This document shows positions 8,843 to 18,288 of a stretch of 64,000 bases of DNA, piece after piece (the stretch's first letter is position 1; each line of letters begins with the position of its first letter). The stretch comes from DASPKT01 sp035626475. Its GTDB lineage: Bacteria; Pseudomonadota; Alphaproteobacteria; Azospirillales; Azospirillaceae. Both the position numbers and the translations under genes were made by a program. Below the pieces are notes generated by a model that was given only the letters and a program-made list of their open reading frames with translations, had not been told where the DNA came from and did no database searches. The stretch is from assembly GCA_035626475.1 (NCBI GenBank), contig DASPNP010000021.1:62001-126000 (forward strand), written 5' to 3'.

Positions 8843-8893
8843 TGGGAGGCGGACCTTCTTGCACCTCTCGGCCGATCGTGTGAGACCGCCCCC

Positions 8894-9865
8894 TCACAAC
8901 CCCCTGAGGAACCCCACCAGCGCCTCGTTGGCGGCGTCCGGGGCCTCCTGCTGCAGCCAATGGCCGGCGCCGGGGATCATGATCTTGGCGCGCAGGCCGG
9001 GAACGTTCTCGTGCAGGTTGGCGAAGGCCTTGTCCAGGCCGGGCATGCGGATGACGCTGTCCTTGTCGCCGACCAGGAACAATGCCGGCGTCGTGGGGGA
9101 AAGGCGGTTGCCGTTCGGCCCGCCCCAGGCGCCCATCAGCTCCCAGTTCAGATCCATGCAGCGGTACCAGTTCAGCCCGCCGCGGAAGCCGCTGTGGCGG
9201 TAGTTCTCGGCATAGATCTGCAGGTCCTCCTCCGACAGCCAGCCCGGCAGATCGGTGGGGTAGGGGCAGGTGTCGACCAGGGTCTTGCCTTCCGGGATCA
9301 TCGCCGGCCAGCCGGCCTCGCTGTCGCCCGAGGCGGCGACCAGCAGCCGGCGGAAGGTCTGGTAGGGATCGGCCTCCAGTTCGCGCTCGGCGCGGCCGGG
9401 CTCCTGGAAATAGGCCATGTAGAAGCGGTCCAGCCCCTTGGCCTTCACCAGCTTCGGGATGCTGCCGGGCCCGCGCGGCGCGTGCGGCACCGACAGGCCG
9501 GCGACGGCGCGGAAACGGTCGGGCCGGAACAGGGCGCAGTGCCAGGCGACCGGCGCGCCCCAGTCATGGCCCACCACCACGGCCGTCTGCTCGCCCAGCG
9601 CGTCCAGCACGCCGACCATGTCGCCGACATGGTGCAGCAGCGTGTAGGAATCCTGGGACTCCGGCGCCTCGGTGCGGCCGAAGCCGCGCATGTCCGGCGC
9701 CACGGCGCGGTAGCCGGCCTCGGCCAAGGCCCGCAACTGGTTACGCCAGGAGTGCGACAGCTCCGGCCAGCCGTGGCACATCAGGACCAGCGGGCCCTCG
9801 CCCTGCTCCAGCAGGTGCATGCGGATGCCGTTGGTCTGCACGTAGCGGCTCTTCGCCTCGGCCAT
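8894..9865 (-). CDS. Alpha/beta hydrolase, epoxide hydrolase-like
   Basis: A 323-residue alpha/beta-hydrolase of the soluble epoxide hydrolase/haloalkane dehalogenase branch, cytoplasmic. The oxyanion motif HGWPELSHSW (HGxP), the nucleophile elbow GHDWGAPVAW with Asp as nucleophile, and a C-terminal GAGHWLQQE with the catalytic His are all visible. A cap region rich in Trp and Tyr lies between. Asp as nucleophile argues for an epoxide or haloalkane substrate instead of an ester. The ATG at 9863-9865 starts just before the conserved YVQTNGIRMH; upstream extension is into a repeat-poor but noncoding stretch. Confidence 0.88.
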   Translation of the reverse strand: MAEAKSRYVQTNGIRMHLLEQGEGPLVLMCHGWPELSHSWRNQLRALAEAGYRAVAPDMRGFGRTEAPESQDSYTLLHHVGDMVGVLDALGEQTAVVVGHDWGAPVAWHCALFRPDRFRAVAGLSVPHAPRGPGSIPKLVKAKGLDRFYMAYFQEPGRAERELEADPYQTFRRLLVAASGDSEAGWPAMIPEGKTLVDTCPYPTDLPGWLSEEDLQIYAENYRHSGFRGGLNWYRCMDLNWELMGAWGGPNGNRLSPTTPALFLVGDKDSVIRMPGLDKAFANLHENVPGLRAKIMIPGAGHWLQQEAPDAANEALVGFLRGL

Positions 9866-9952
9866 GATCGCTCCTCCCATCGTTGGGCGGAGCATAGCGG
9901 GTCGCGCGCGGCCATGCATCAGCGGGAGAGGGGGCTTGGAGAGGCTGGGCGG

Positions 9953-10103
9953 TGCTGCGTGCCTCGACAAGCTCAGCATGAGGGAAGGGGGATGCTAGGC
10001 ACTCTTGGTTTCCGCCGTAAGGATCGGCCGGAAAGCGGTGCCTTCCCTTATGGCCGGGAGCAGCAATAGCCCCCTCATCCTGAGCTTGTCGAAGGACGCA
10101 CAC
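9953..10103. repeat. Palindromic dispersed element, GTCCTTCGACAAGCTC family, copy 2
   Basis: The left arm reads GCGTGCCTCGACAAGCTCAG and the right arm CTGAGCTTGTCGAAGGACGC. The centre keeps the ATGCTAGGCACTCTTGG and CGGGAGCAGCAAT segments of the family. It lies between the epoxide-hydrolase-like gene and the rne terminator. Confidence 0.82.
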
Positions 10104-10145
10104 CCTCAGCGCTGCCCGGATCAGGATCATTTTGTAGCCGCAACG

Positions 10146-10176
10146 AAAAAGGCCCGGGATCGCTCCCGGGCCTTTT
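10146..10176 (-). terminator. Rho-independent terminator downstream of rne
   Basis: A 9-bp GC stem, GGCCCGGGA / TCCCGGGCC, with a 4-base loop is flanked by AAAAA on the left and TTTT on the right. Read on the minus strand it ends in a T run just past the rne stop. The symmetry would let it work on both strands. Confidence 0.85.
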
Positions 10177-10197
10177 CCAGTCAACGGGCGGGACCGC

Positions 10198-13197
10198 TCA
10201 CTTCAGCAGGCGGCTCCACCAGCCCTTCTTCGGCTTCTCCGGCACGGCGTCGGTGATGACCTCCACGCCGGGACGCGAGACGGGCTCGGCCGGGGCCTCC
10301 TCGGCGGCGGGCTCCTCGACGGGCGTCGCGGCGACCGGCTCGGAGACCGTCTCGGCGGGAGCGGCGGCCTCGGGCTCGGCGGCCTTCTTGCGGCTGCGGC
10401 TCGGACGCTTCTTCGGCGCCGGAGCCTCGTCGGCGGCCGGAGCCTCCACGGGAGCGGCCTCGACCGGAGCGGCCTCCACCGGGGCGGCCTCCACCGGGGT
10501 CGCGGCCTCGACGGCGGCGGCCTGCGTCGCCCCGTCGGAGGATTTCTTGCGGCTGCGGCTGGCGCGCTTCTTCGGCGCCGGGGCCTCGTCCGCGACGGGT
10601 TCACTCACCGTCTCGACCACCGGGGCCGCGGCCTCGGCGACCGCTTCCGGAGCGGCGGGCTCGGCGGCGACATAGGTATCGTCGTCGCCCGACTCGTCAC
10701 CCGTCTCGTCACCACCCTCATCGCCGCCCTCGGCGTTCAGGCCGTTCTCCAGGCGGTTGCGGGACCGGCGGCGGCCGCCGCGCTTGCCCCGGCGGCGCTT
10801 CTTGCGGTTGCCGTTCTCGTCGAACTCGTCGCCGTTGGCGTCCTGGGCATCGGCGCCCTGGTCGCCGCCCTCCTGGGCTTCCACGCCCTCGGCATCGCCG
10901 GTCTCGTCGCCCTCGGCGTCACCCTCGTCGCCATTGGCGAAGCTCTGCTCGCCGTTGCGCTCCTCGTAGCCGCGCTCCTCGCCGTTGCGGCCGCGACGGC
11001 GGCGGCGGCGGCGGCGGCCGTTGCGCTCACGGTCGCCATTCTCCGTGGCGGCGGCCGGGCGCTCGGGACGGCCCTCGGCGGCGGTCTCCTCGACTTCCTC
11101 CTCGGCCTCGTCCTCCTGCTCGGCGGCGGCTTGGCGCTCCAGCATCCGGTCGGTCTCGTGGAAGACGCGCGTGGCGTCGACCGCGGCCGCGACCGGCTCG
11201 TCGGCCGAACGGGCGCGGATGCGCTCCAGACGATGGTCGGGCGGGATCAGCGACTCGTCGGCCTGCAGATAGACGCGGAAGGCGTAGCGCCGCTCGATCT
11301 CGGCCAGCGCGTCGCGCTTCTGGTTCAGGATGTAGAGCGTGATCTGCGGCGCGCAGGTGACGGTGATCTCGGCGGAGCGGCGGCGGATGCCCTCCTCCTC
11401 GATGGCGCGCAGCACCACCAGGGCGGCGCTCTCCACCGACCGGATCATGCCCGAGCCGACGCAGTGCGGGCAGCGCTCGAAATTGATCTCCTGCAGGGAG
11501 GGGCGCAGCCGCTGCCGCGACAGCTCCAGCAGGCCGAAGCCGGAGATGCGGCCCAGCTGGATGCGGGCGCGATCCTGCTTCATCGCCTCCTTCAGGCGCT
11601 TCTCGACGGAGGCGTTATTGCGGCTCTCCTCCATGTCGATGAAGTCGATGACGATCAGGCCGGCGAGGTCGCGCAGGCGCAGCTGGCGGGCCACCTCCTC
11701 GGCGGCCTCCATGTTGGTGCGCAGCGCCGTCTCCTCGATGTTCCGCTCCTTGGTGGCGCGGCCCGAATTGACGTCGATGGCGACCAGCGCCTCGGTCTGG
11801 TTGATGACGATGTAGCCGCCGGACTTCAGCTGGACGACCGGGTTGAACATCGTCTCGATCTGGCTCTCCACCTGGTAGCGGTGGAACAGCGGGATCGGCT
11901 CGCGGTAGGCCTGCACGTTCTTGGCGTGCGAGGGCATGAGCATCCGCATGAATTCCTTGGCGGTGCGGTAGCCCTCCTCGCCCTCGACCAGCACGTCGTC
12001 CAAATCGCCGGAATAGAGGTCGCGGATCGAGCGCTTGATGAGGTTCGCCTCTTCATAGATCAGCGCCGGGGCGACGGACTGCATCGTCTGCTCCCGGATG
12101 TTGTCCCAGAGGCGCATCAGGTACTCGAGGTCGCGCTTGATCTCCTGCTTGGTCCGCTCCATGCCCGCGGTGCGCAGGATGACGGCCATGCCGTTGGGGA
12201 TGTTCAGATCCTCCAGCAGCTCCTTCAGGCGCTTGCGGTCCTGCGGGTTGGTGATCTTGCGGGAGATGCCGCCGCCGCGCGGCGTATTGGGCATCAGCAC
12301 GCAGTAGCGGCCGGGCAGGGACAGGTAGGTGGTCAGCGCCGCGCCCTTGGTGCCGCGCTCCTCCTTGGTCACCTGCACCAGCAGGATCTGCCGGCGGCGG
12401 ATGACTTCCTGGATCTTGTAGGAGCGCAGGCTGCGCGGACGACGCTGCCCGTGGCCCTCGCCGCGGCCGTTGCCCTGCTCCTCGCCCTCGTCCTCGTCGC
12501 CGTTCTGGTCGTGATGGTCGTCGTCGCTCTCCTCGAGCGTCTCGACCACGCCCTCGGTGCTGGAGAGCTGGCGCTCAGAGTCGCCGCCGCCCGAGGTCTT
12601 GCGGGTGCGGCGGCGCTTCGGCTTCGGCGCGGGCTCGTCGCCGGCGGCCTCGGGCGCGGCGTCGGCGGCCGGGGCGTCCTCGGCGGCGGGAGCTGCCTCG
12701 ACCGGGGCGGGCGCTTCCTCGGCCGGGGCGGCCAGGGGGCTCTCGCCCTCGGCGCCCACATCGGCTGCGGCATCGGCCTGGCTGTCCGACGGGGCGCCGG
12801 CCGGCTCGGCGGCGACGCTCGTGTCGGCGGTCCGGACGGTGTCGGCGGCGGTCTCGCCGGCCTCCTCCGCCTCGTCCTCATGATCGTAGCGGGCGGCCCG
12901 CTCGCGCTCGTAGGCCTCCTGCTCGCGGATCAGCGCCTCGCGGTCGGCGACCGGGATCCGATAATAGTCCGGATGGATTTCCGAGAAGGCGAGGAAGCCG
13001 TGGCGGTTGCCGCCATACTCGACGAAGGCGGCCTGGAGCGACGGCTCCACGCGGATCACCTTGGCGAGGTAGATGTTGCCCTTGAGCTGCTTCCGGCTGG
13101 CGATCTCGAAATCGAGCTCTTCCAGCTTGTTGCCGTTGACCACGACGACCCGGGTCTCTTCCGGATGCGTGGCGTCCACAAGCATGCGCTTGGCCAT
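10198..13197 (-). CDS. rne: Ribonuclease E
   Basis: RNase E is the essential endoribonuclease that organises mRNA decay and rRNA/tRNA processing. It has 999 residues. The N-terminal S1 domain is interrupted (about residues 100-250) by a long acidic, Ala/Pro-rich insertion, a recognised feature of alphaproteobacterial RNase E. The catalytic DNase-I-like region holds the metal ligands in VAIDVNSGR and LIVIDFIDME, and the CPHCVGSG zinc-link motif follows. The C-terminal third is low-complexity: Glu-rich and Arg-rich blocks (RRRRRRRGRNG) and repeated APVEAAPVEA-type segments, the expected scaffold for degradosome partners and RNA. It starts at ATG 13195-13197 and is followed by a strong terminator. 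Confidence 0.97.
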   Translation of the reverse strand: MAKRMLVDATHPEETRVVVVNGNKLEELDFEIASRKQLKGNIYLAKVIRVEPSLQAAFVEYGGNRHGFLAFSEIHPDYYRIPVADREALIREQEAYERERAARYDHEDEAEEAGETAADTVRTADTSVAAEPAGAPSDSQADAAADVGAEGESPLAAPAEEAPAPVEAAPAAEDAPAADAAPEAAGDEPAPKPKRRRTRKTSGGGDSERQLSSTEGVVETLEESDDDHHDQNGDEDEGEEQGNGRGEGHGQRRPRSLRSYKIQEVIRRRQILLVQVTKEERGTKGAALTTYLSLPGRYCVLMPNTPRGGGISRKITNPQDRKRLKELLEDLNIPNGMAVILRTAGMERTKQEIKRDLEYLMRLWDNIREQTMQSVAPALIYEEANLIKRSIRDLYSGDLDDVLVEGEEGYRTAKEFMRMLMPSHAKNVQAYREPIPLFHRYQVESQIETMFNPVVQLKSGGYIVINQTEALVAIDVNSGRATKERNIEETALRTNMEAAEEVARQLRLRDLAGLIVIDFIDMEESRNNASVEKRLKEAMKQDRARIQLGRISGFGLLELSRQRLRPSLQEINFERCPHCVGSGMIRSVESAALVVLRAIEEEGIRRRSAEITVTCAPQITLYILNQKRDALAEIERRYAFRVYLQADESLIPPDHRLERIRARSADEPVAAAVDATRVFHETDRMLERQAAAEQEDEAEEEVEETAAEGRPERPAAATENGDRERNGRRRRRRRRGRNGEERGYEERNGEQSFANGDEGDAEGDETGDAEGVEAQEGGDQGADAQDANGDEFDENGNRKKRRRGKRGGRRRSRNRLENGLNAEGGDEGGDETGDESGDDDTYVAAEPAAPEAVAEAAAPVVETVSEPVADEAPAPKKRASRSRKKSSDGATQAAAVEAATPVEAAPVEAAPVEAAPVEAPAADEAPAPKKRPSRSRKKAAEPEAAAPAETVSEPVAATPVEEPAAEEAPAEPVSRPGVEVITDAVPEKPKKGWWSRLLK

Positions 13198-13523
13198 ATG
13201 TGTCCCTCAGGACGCCTCCCGCTGCCGCCGCGCGACTTACGGCCGGGTGGGCGCGCCCCTGTCTGAAGCGAAGCTGTCGGCGCCTGCCTTCGAACCCGTC
13301 GAACGGCGCTCGGGAGAAGCAGCCAGGACGGGTTGGGCGACGGTTGCCGGGCTGGCGCCGGGGAGGCGTCAGCCAGCTTCGAGGTTTCTACATCACCGCG
13401 TATCCATGGAGCGTCACCGCCCTGGTCAAGCCGCAGCGCCGGTTGAAAGGCTGCGTCCCGGGTCCGGGGGGCGACGCCGCCGCCCCGTAAGGGGCTGGCA
13501 GGGCGCGATCTGTCGCACCGGGG
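13198..13523 (-). other. Long 5' leader of rne
   Basis: About 320 bases between the rne start and the predicted promoter contain no convincing gene. In enterobacteria the rne leader is long and mediates feedback control by RNase E cleavage. The similar length here suggests the same kind of autoregulation, but no specific structure was proved by eye. Confidence 0.4.
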
Positions 13524-13552
13524 AGGATAAACATCCGCCTAGTCTTCCACAA
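13524..13552 (-). promoter_or_regulatory. Candidate sigma-70 promoter for rne
   Basis: Read on the minus strand, TTGTGG (13547-13552) and TATCCT (13524-13529) are separated by 17 bases. Transcription would start near 13517, giving rne a leader of roughly 320 bases. This is inferred from pattern only. Confidence 0.45.
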
Positions 13553-13635
13553 CGGAATTCGGGCCCTTCAAAAGGAAAGACTCGGCGCGTTCCGGGGGTA
13601 ATGCACGATGATGAGTCGCCGTCTCATGATGTCGC

Positions 13636-13664
13636 TTGAAGGCGTTGATTCGCTGGCGTTATAA
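13636..13664 (+). promoter_or_regulatory. Candidate sigma-70 promoter for the amidase gene
   Basis: TTGAAG (13636-13641) and TTATAA (13659-13664) are 17 bases apart. Transcription would begin near 13671, downstream of the GTG at 13668, which affects the choice of translation start for the amidase. Confidence 0.5.
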
Positions 13665-13703
13665 GGGGTGACGACCGCGCCTTTCCGGCCGACGGGGGCC
13701 CGC

Positions 13704-15212
13704 TTGCGCATCCGCCTGTTCCGACCCGTGACCTCCGCCGTCCTGGCGCTGTCGATGGCGCTGGGCTCGGCCTTGTGCCTGGGCTCCGCCGCGCAGGCGC
13801 AGGCGCCCGAGCCGGCGCAGGTCGCCGCGGTCGCGGTACCCCCGCCGGCGGCGCGTCCCATCGTCCTGGCGATGCGGATCGGCGAGCATCCCGACAAGAC
13901 CCGCCTCGTGCTGGAGGTCAGCCAGGCCACCGCCTTCCGCGTGTCGCCGCTGGCCGATCCGGCGCGGCTGCTGCTGGAGCTGCCGGAGCTGGACTGGGCC
14001 GCCGGCCCGGCGCCGACCGGCAAGGGCCTGCTGCGGACCGTGCGCATGAGCGCGGCCTCGGGCGGCGTCACCCGGCTGGAGCTGGACATCGCCGGCCCGG
14101 CCCGCATCGTCTCGGCCGAATACATCCCGCCGCGCGAGGGCAAGCCGCCGCGCTTCATCCTGGACATCGCCCCGACCGACGCCGCCGGCTTCCTGGCGCA
14201 GAAGGCGGTCGCCTCCGGCCGGCTGGGCGCCGCGACGACGGCTCCCGTGCGCACGGCGGCGGTGACGCCCCCGCCGCCGCAGGTCCAGGCGCCCGCCCCA
14301 CAGGCTCCGGCTCCGCAGGCACCCATCGCTCAGCCGCCCAGCACTCAGCCGCCCACCACTCAGCCGGCCGTCACGCCTGCGCCGCAGGCGCAGGCGGCAG
14401 CGCCTATCACGGCCCAGCCGATCCCGGCCGCCGCCACCGGCGCGCCGAAGCCCAGCCTGCCGGTCAAGCCGCCGGCGGTGCCGGCCGCGGCGGCGCTGGT
14501 GCCGAAGCCGCCCCAGGCGCAGAAGCCGATGATCGTCATCGATGCCGGCCATGGCGGCGAGGACCCCGGGGCGCTGTCTGTCCACGGTGCTTACGAGAAG
14601 GAGATCACGCTGGCCGCCGCGCTGGAGGCCAAGCGCCAGCTGGAGGCGACCGGCCGCTACCGTGTCGGCCTGACCCGCGACAAGGACTTCTTCATCCCGC
14701 TGCGCGATCGCACCGCCAAGGCCCGCGCCCTGGGCGCCGACCTGTTCATCTCGCTGCATGCCGACAGCATCGGCACCGACAAGGTGCGGGGCATGTCGGT
14801 CTACACGCTGTCCGACAAGGCGTCCGACCGCGAGGCCGAGAGCTTGGCGGCGCGCGAGAACCGCTCCGACGCCATCGTCGGCCTCGACCTCTCGGCCGAG
14901 AGCGCCGAGGTGGCGGGCATCCTCATCGACTTGGCCCAGCGCCAGACCCGCAACTCCTCGGCCCGCTTCGCCAATCTGGTGGCGCAGGAGCTGGGGCGCG
15001 AGGTGCCGCTGCTGCCCAAGCCTCTCCGCTCCGCCGGCTTCGCCGTGCTGACCGCGCCGGACGTGCCGTCGGTGCTGATCGAGATGGGCTACCTGTCCCA
15101 CGAGACCGACGCCAAGCTTCTGGCCAGCCCGGCGCACCGGCGCAAGATGGCGGCCGGGCTGGTGCGCGCCATCGACGCCTATTTCGGCAAGGCGCCGCTG
15201 AAGAACTCCTGA
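13704..15212 (+). CDS. N-acetylmuramoyl-L-alanine amidase with AMIN domain
   Basis: This zinc amidase cleaves the bond between N-acetylmuramic acid and L-alanine in peptidoglycan, aiding daughter-cell separation. A signal peptide ends near AAQAQA. An AMIN domain (about residues 50-160), which targets the septum, is followed by a Pro/Ala/Gln-rich linker with repeated QAPAPQAP-type units, then the Amidase_3 catalytic domain. That domain carries IDAGHGGEDPGA (zinc His), the Glu of AYEKE, SLHADS (zinc His) and VLIEMGYLSH (catalytic Glu). The TTG at 13704 is preferred because the predicted promoter starts transcription after the GTG at 13668, a GGGGG tract sits upstream, and the protein then opens with an ideal n-region (RIRLFR). 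The GTG at 13668 would add 12 residues. It is followed by PBP1A. Confidence 0.92.
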   Translation: MRIRLFRPVTSAVLALSMALGSALCLGSAAQAQAPEPAQVAAVAVPPPAARPIVLAMRIGEHPDKTRLVLEVSQATAFRVSPLADPARLLLELPELDWAAGPAPTGKGLLRTVRMSAASGGVTRLELDIAGPARIVSAEYIPPREGKPPRFILDIAPTDAAGFLAQKAVASGRLGAATTAPVRTAAVTPPPPQVQAPAPQAPAPQAPIAQPPSTQPPTTQPAVTPAPQAQAAAPITAQPIPAAATGAPKPSLPVKPPAVPAAAALVPKPPQAQKPMIVIDAGHGGEDPGALSVHGAYEKEITLAAALEAKRQLEATGRYRVGLTRDKDFFIPLRDRTAKARALGADLFISLHADSIGTDKVRGMSVYTLSDKASDREAESLAARENRSDAIVGLDLSAESAEVAGILIDLAQRQTRNSSARFANLVAQELGREVPLLPKPLRSAGFAVLTAPDVPSVLIEMGYLSHETDAKLLASPAHRRKMAAGLVRAIDAYFGKAPLKNS

Positions 15213-15402
15213 GGCCGATGCCCGCGAACGGCCCGTTAACCAGTCCGGCGCTCCGCCGGACCCTGCCGCCGGCCATATGCACGACACATTTCCCGGCGAG
15301 GTGGTAGCCTAGCCAAGTTGCCGCGGCGCGTGTTTCAGGGGGACGTCCTCCGGGACTCGGCGCGCCGCGCCGTTTCGTTTCGTGCCTGTCGTGGCGGGGT
15401 CC

Positions 15403-18054
15403 ATGCGCGTCGTCCTCTCTTTCTTCTCCGCAATCGTCCTGCTGGGCGTGATAGGCGTGGGCCTGCTGGCCTACGGCATCTTCCATTTCGGGCAGGATCT
15501 GCCGGACTATTCGCAGCTGAAGGACTACCGGCCGCCCACCTCCACCCGCGTCCATGCCGGCGATGGACGGCTGGTGGCGGAGTTCGCGGCGCAGAAGCGC
15601 GTCTTCGTGCCGATCGACGCCATGCCGAAGCGCGTCATCCGCGCCTTCATCTCGGCCGAGGACCAGAACTTCTACGAGCATGAGGGGGTGGACTGGATCG
15701 CCGTCGCCCGCGCCATGGTCGTGAACATCCAGAACATCGCCGACGACCGCCGCCCCATCGGCGCCTCGACCATCACGCAGCAGGTCACGCGCATGTTCCT
15801 GCTGACCAACGAGGTCAGCTACGTGCGCAAGGTCAAGGAGGCGATCCTGGCGCACCGCATCGAGCGGGCGATGCCCAAGGACCGCATCCTCGAGCTGTAC
15901 CTGAACGAGATTTTCCTCGGCAACCGCAGCTACGGCGTGGCGGCGGCGGCGCTGAACTATTTCGACAAGCCGCTGGACCAGCTGACCCTGGACGAGGCGG
16001 CCTTCCTGGCCTCGCTGCCCAAGGCGCCGGACCGCTATTACCGCGAGCGCCACCGCGACGCGGCCCTGGCCCGGCGCAACTACGTGCTGGGGCGCATGAT
16101 GGAGGACGGCTACATCACCCGTGAGGAGATGGACGCCGCCTCCAAGGCGCCGCTGAACTTCCGCGACGCCCGCGGCACCGAGTTCGTCAGCGCCGACTAC
16201 TTCGTCGAGGAGGTGCGCCGCCAGCTGGCCGGGCGCTTCGGCGACCAGGAGCTGTACGGCGGCGGCCTGTCGGTGCGCACCACGCTGGACCCGGCGCTGC
16301 AGGACGCGGCGTCCAGAGCGCTGCGCGCGGGCCTCATGGCCTATGACCGCCGGGACGGCTGGCGCGGGCCGGTGACCCGTTTCGCCAGCATGGACAATTG
16401 GAAGGGCCAGCTCGAGAAGACGCCGCTGCCGGCGGGCGGGGAGGGCTGGGACCTCGCCGTGGTGACCGAGGTGACCGCCCAGGAGGCGAAGATCGGCCTG
16501 GCCGACGGCACCCGCGGCGCCATCCCGCTGTCCGAGCTGAAATGGGCCCGCAGCTTCAAGCCGGGCACCGGCTCCGGCCCGGCGGTGCAGAAGCCGGCCG
16601 ACGCGCTGCAGCCGCGCGACGTGGTGATGGTGGAGAAGCTGACGGGCAAGGGCGCCGCGCCCGACACGTACGGCCTGCGCCAGATCCCGGACGTGCAGGG
16701 CGCCGTCGTGGCGATGGACCCGCATACCGGCCGCGTGCTGGCCATGTCGGGCGGCTTCAGCGCCCGCATCAGCGTCTTCAACCGCGCCACCCAGGCGATG
16801 CGCCAACCCGGCTCGGCCTTCAAGCCCTTCGTCTATCTGGCGGCCCTGGACAAGGGCTTCACCCCCAGCACGCTGGTGCTGGACGCGCCCTTCTCGCTGG
16901 ACCAGGGTGGCGGGCTGGGCAAGTGGCGCCCGGCCAACTACTCCGAGCAGTTCTACGGGCCGACGCCGCTGCGCGTCGGCATCGAGAAGTCGCGCAACGT
17001 CATGACCGTGCGGCTGGCCCAGAACATCGGCATGGACTCGGTGGTGGAGGTCGCCCGCAAGTTCGGCATCACCGAGAATCTGCCGCCGCACCTCTCCATG
17101 TCGCTGGGCGCCGGCGAGACGACGGTGCTGCGCATGACCGCCGCCTACGCCATGCTGGTCAACGGCGGCAAGCGCATCCAGCCCAGCTTCGTCGACCGGG
17201 TGCAGGACCAGGGCGGCCGCACCATCTACCGCCATGACGAGCGCCCCTGCGCGGGCTGCGGCGGCCTGGCCTGGCCGGGCTCGGCCGTGGCGCAGCTGCC
17301 GACGCCCGAGGAGGCGGCCGCGCTGCGCCAGGCCGCCGGCGCCGCGGCCCCCGTCGCCGTCCAGCCGCAGGCCGCGGGCGTCCGGCCGGCGGCGCTCACC
17401 GTGCCCGTCCCGGCCGCTCCGGCGGCGGCCGATGCCGGCTCTCCCGGCCCGGCCCTGCAACCCGTCGGCGAGGACGCCGCCGTCCCCGACGTGCCCGACA
17501 CGCGCGAGCAGATCGCCGATCCCCGCACCGTCTACCAGATGGTGGCGATGATGGAGGGGGTGGTGCAGCGCGGCACCGCCGTGCGGCTGCGCGAGATCGG
17601 CAAGCCGCTCGCCGGCAAGACCGGCACCACCAACGACAGCAACGACGCCTGGTTCGTCGGCTTCTCGCCCGACCTGGCGGTCGGCGTCTATGTCGGCTTC
17701 GACCAGCCGCGCTCGCTGGGCGACAATGAGAGCGGCGCCAGCGTCGCCGTGCCGATCTTCAAGGACTTCATGGAGGCGGCGCTGAAGGACAAGCCGGCCA
17801 CGCCCTTCCGCGTGCCGCCCGGCCTGCGCCTGGTCCGCGTCGAGCCCGAGACCGGCCGCCCGGCCGCGCCTGGCTCGCGCACCGCCATCTGGGAGCCCTT
17901 CCTTCCCGGCACCGAGCCGCGCGGCGACGAGGGCGTGCTGGACGGCGGCGACGCCGGTTCCGCCTGGCTCCCCGCCGCCCAGGCCGGCGCCCAGCCGGGA
18001 CGCCCGGGCCAGGCTCCCCCGGAACTGGGGACCGGGACGGGCGGGGTGTATTGA
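15403..18054 (+). CDS. mrcA: Penicillin-binding protein 1A, bifunctional transglycosylase/transpeptidase
   Basis: A class A PBP that polymerises and crosslinks peptidoglycan at the inner membrane, 883 residues. An N-terminal transmembrane helix (about residues 5-25) precedes the GT51 domain, which has AEDQNFYEHEGVD, GASTITQQVTRM and KVKEAILAHRIE. An OB-like insertion follows. The transpeptidase domain has the SxxK motif in QPGSAFKPF, SxN in KSRNVM and KTG in LAGKTGTTND. A Pro/Ala-rich insertion lies between SxN and KTG, and the C-terminus is Pro/Gly-rich and disordered. The ATG at 15403 has GGCGGGG upstream; a GTG at 15382 would add seven residues. Its position after the amidase fits a cell-wall cluster. 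Confidence 0.95.
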   Translation: MRVVLSFFSAIVLLGVIGVGLLAYGIFHFGQDLPDYSQLKDYRPPTSTRVHAGDGRLVAEFAAQKRVFVPIDAMPKRVIRAFISAEDQNFYEHEGVDWIAVARAMVVNIQNIADDRRPIGASTITQQVTRMFLLTNEVSYVRKVKEAILAHRIERAMPKDRILELYLNEIFLGNRSYGVAAAALNYFDKPLDQLTLDEAAFLASLPKAPDRYYRERHRDAALARRNYVLGRMMEDGYITREEMDAASKAPLNFRDARGTEFVSADYFVEEVRRQLAGRFGDQELYGGGLSVRTTLDPALQDAASRALRAGLMAYDRRDGWRGPVTRFASMDNWKGQLEKTPLPAGGEGWDLAVVTEVTAQEAKIGLADGTRGAIPLSELKWARSFKPGTGSGPAVQKPADALQPRDVVMVEKLTGKGAAPDTYGLRQIPDVQGAVVAMDPHTGRVLAMSGGFSARISVFNRATQAMRQPGSAFKPFVYLAALDKGFTPSTLVLDAPFSLDQGGGLGKWRPANYSEQFYGPTPLRVGIEKSRNVMTVRLAQNIGMDSVVEVARKFGITENLPPHLSMSLGAGETTVLRMTAAYAMLVNGGKRIQPSFVDRVQDQGGRTIYRHDERPCAGCGGLAWPGSAVAQLPTPEEAAALRQAAGAAAPVAVQPQAAGVRPAALTVPVPAAPAAADAGSPGPALQPVGEDAAVPDVPDTREQIADPRTVYQMVAMMEGVVQRGTAVRLREIGKPLAGKTGTTNDSNDAWFVGFSPDLAVGVYVGFDQPRSLGDNESGASVAVPIFKDFMEAALKDKPATPFRVPPGLRLVRVEPETGRPAAPGSRTAIWEPFLPGTEPRGDEGVLDGGDAGSAWLPAAQAGAQPGRPGQAPPELGTGTGGVY

Positions 18055-18102
18055 GGCAAGACTTAGCTCGTGTCGAAGGTCGCAAATCGGCGGCGTTGCC
18101 GG

Positions 18103-18216
18103 CGTGCGGCCTTCGACAAGCTCAGGCTGAGGAAGTTATTGCTGCTCCCTGTGGCTGGAAACCAGGAGTGCCTCGCGTATCCCCTTCCTCATGCTGAGCC
18201 TGTCGAAGCACGCAGC
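18103..18216. repeat. Palindromic dispersed element, GTCCTTCGACAAGCTC family, copy 3
   Basis: The arms are GTGCGGCCTTCGACAAGCTC on the left and TGAGCCTGTCGAAGCACGC on the right. The centre is in the opposite orientation to copies 1 and 2: AACCAGGAGTGCCTCGCG is the complement-type version of their GGCACTC block. It occupies most of the gap after the PBP1A gene. Confidence 0.82.
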
Positions 18217-18252
18217 ACCGCTCAGCCTCTCCTGTCAGCCAAATCCCCAGTA

Positions 18253-18288
18253 TTGATCCACATCAACCCCGCGCTTGATCCAGATCAG
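18253..18288 (+). promoter_or_regulatory. Two tandem FNR/Anr-type boxes upstream of ompW
   Basis: TTGATCCACATCAA (18253-18266) matches the FNR consensus TTGAT-N4-ATCAA exactly. TTGATCCAGATCAG (18275-18288) matches with one difference. Their centres are 22 bp apart, about two helical turns. A GATAAT -10-like hexamer lies at 18293-18298. The first box would sit about 45 bases upstream of the start of transcription, near the class II activator position; the second falls inside the promoter. Confidence 0.75.
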
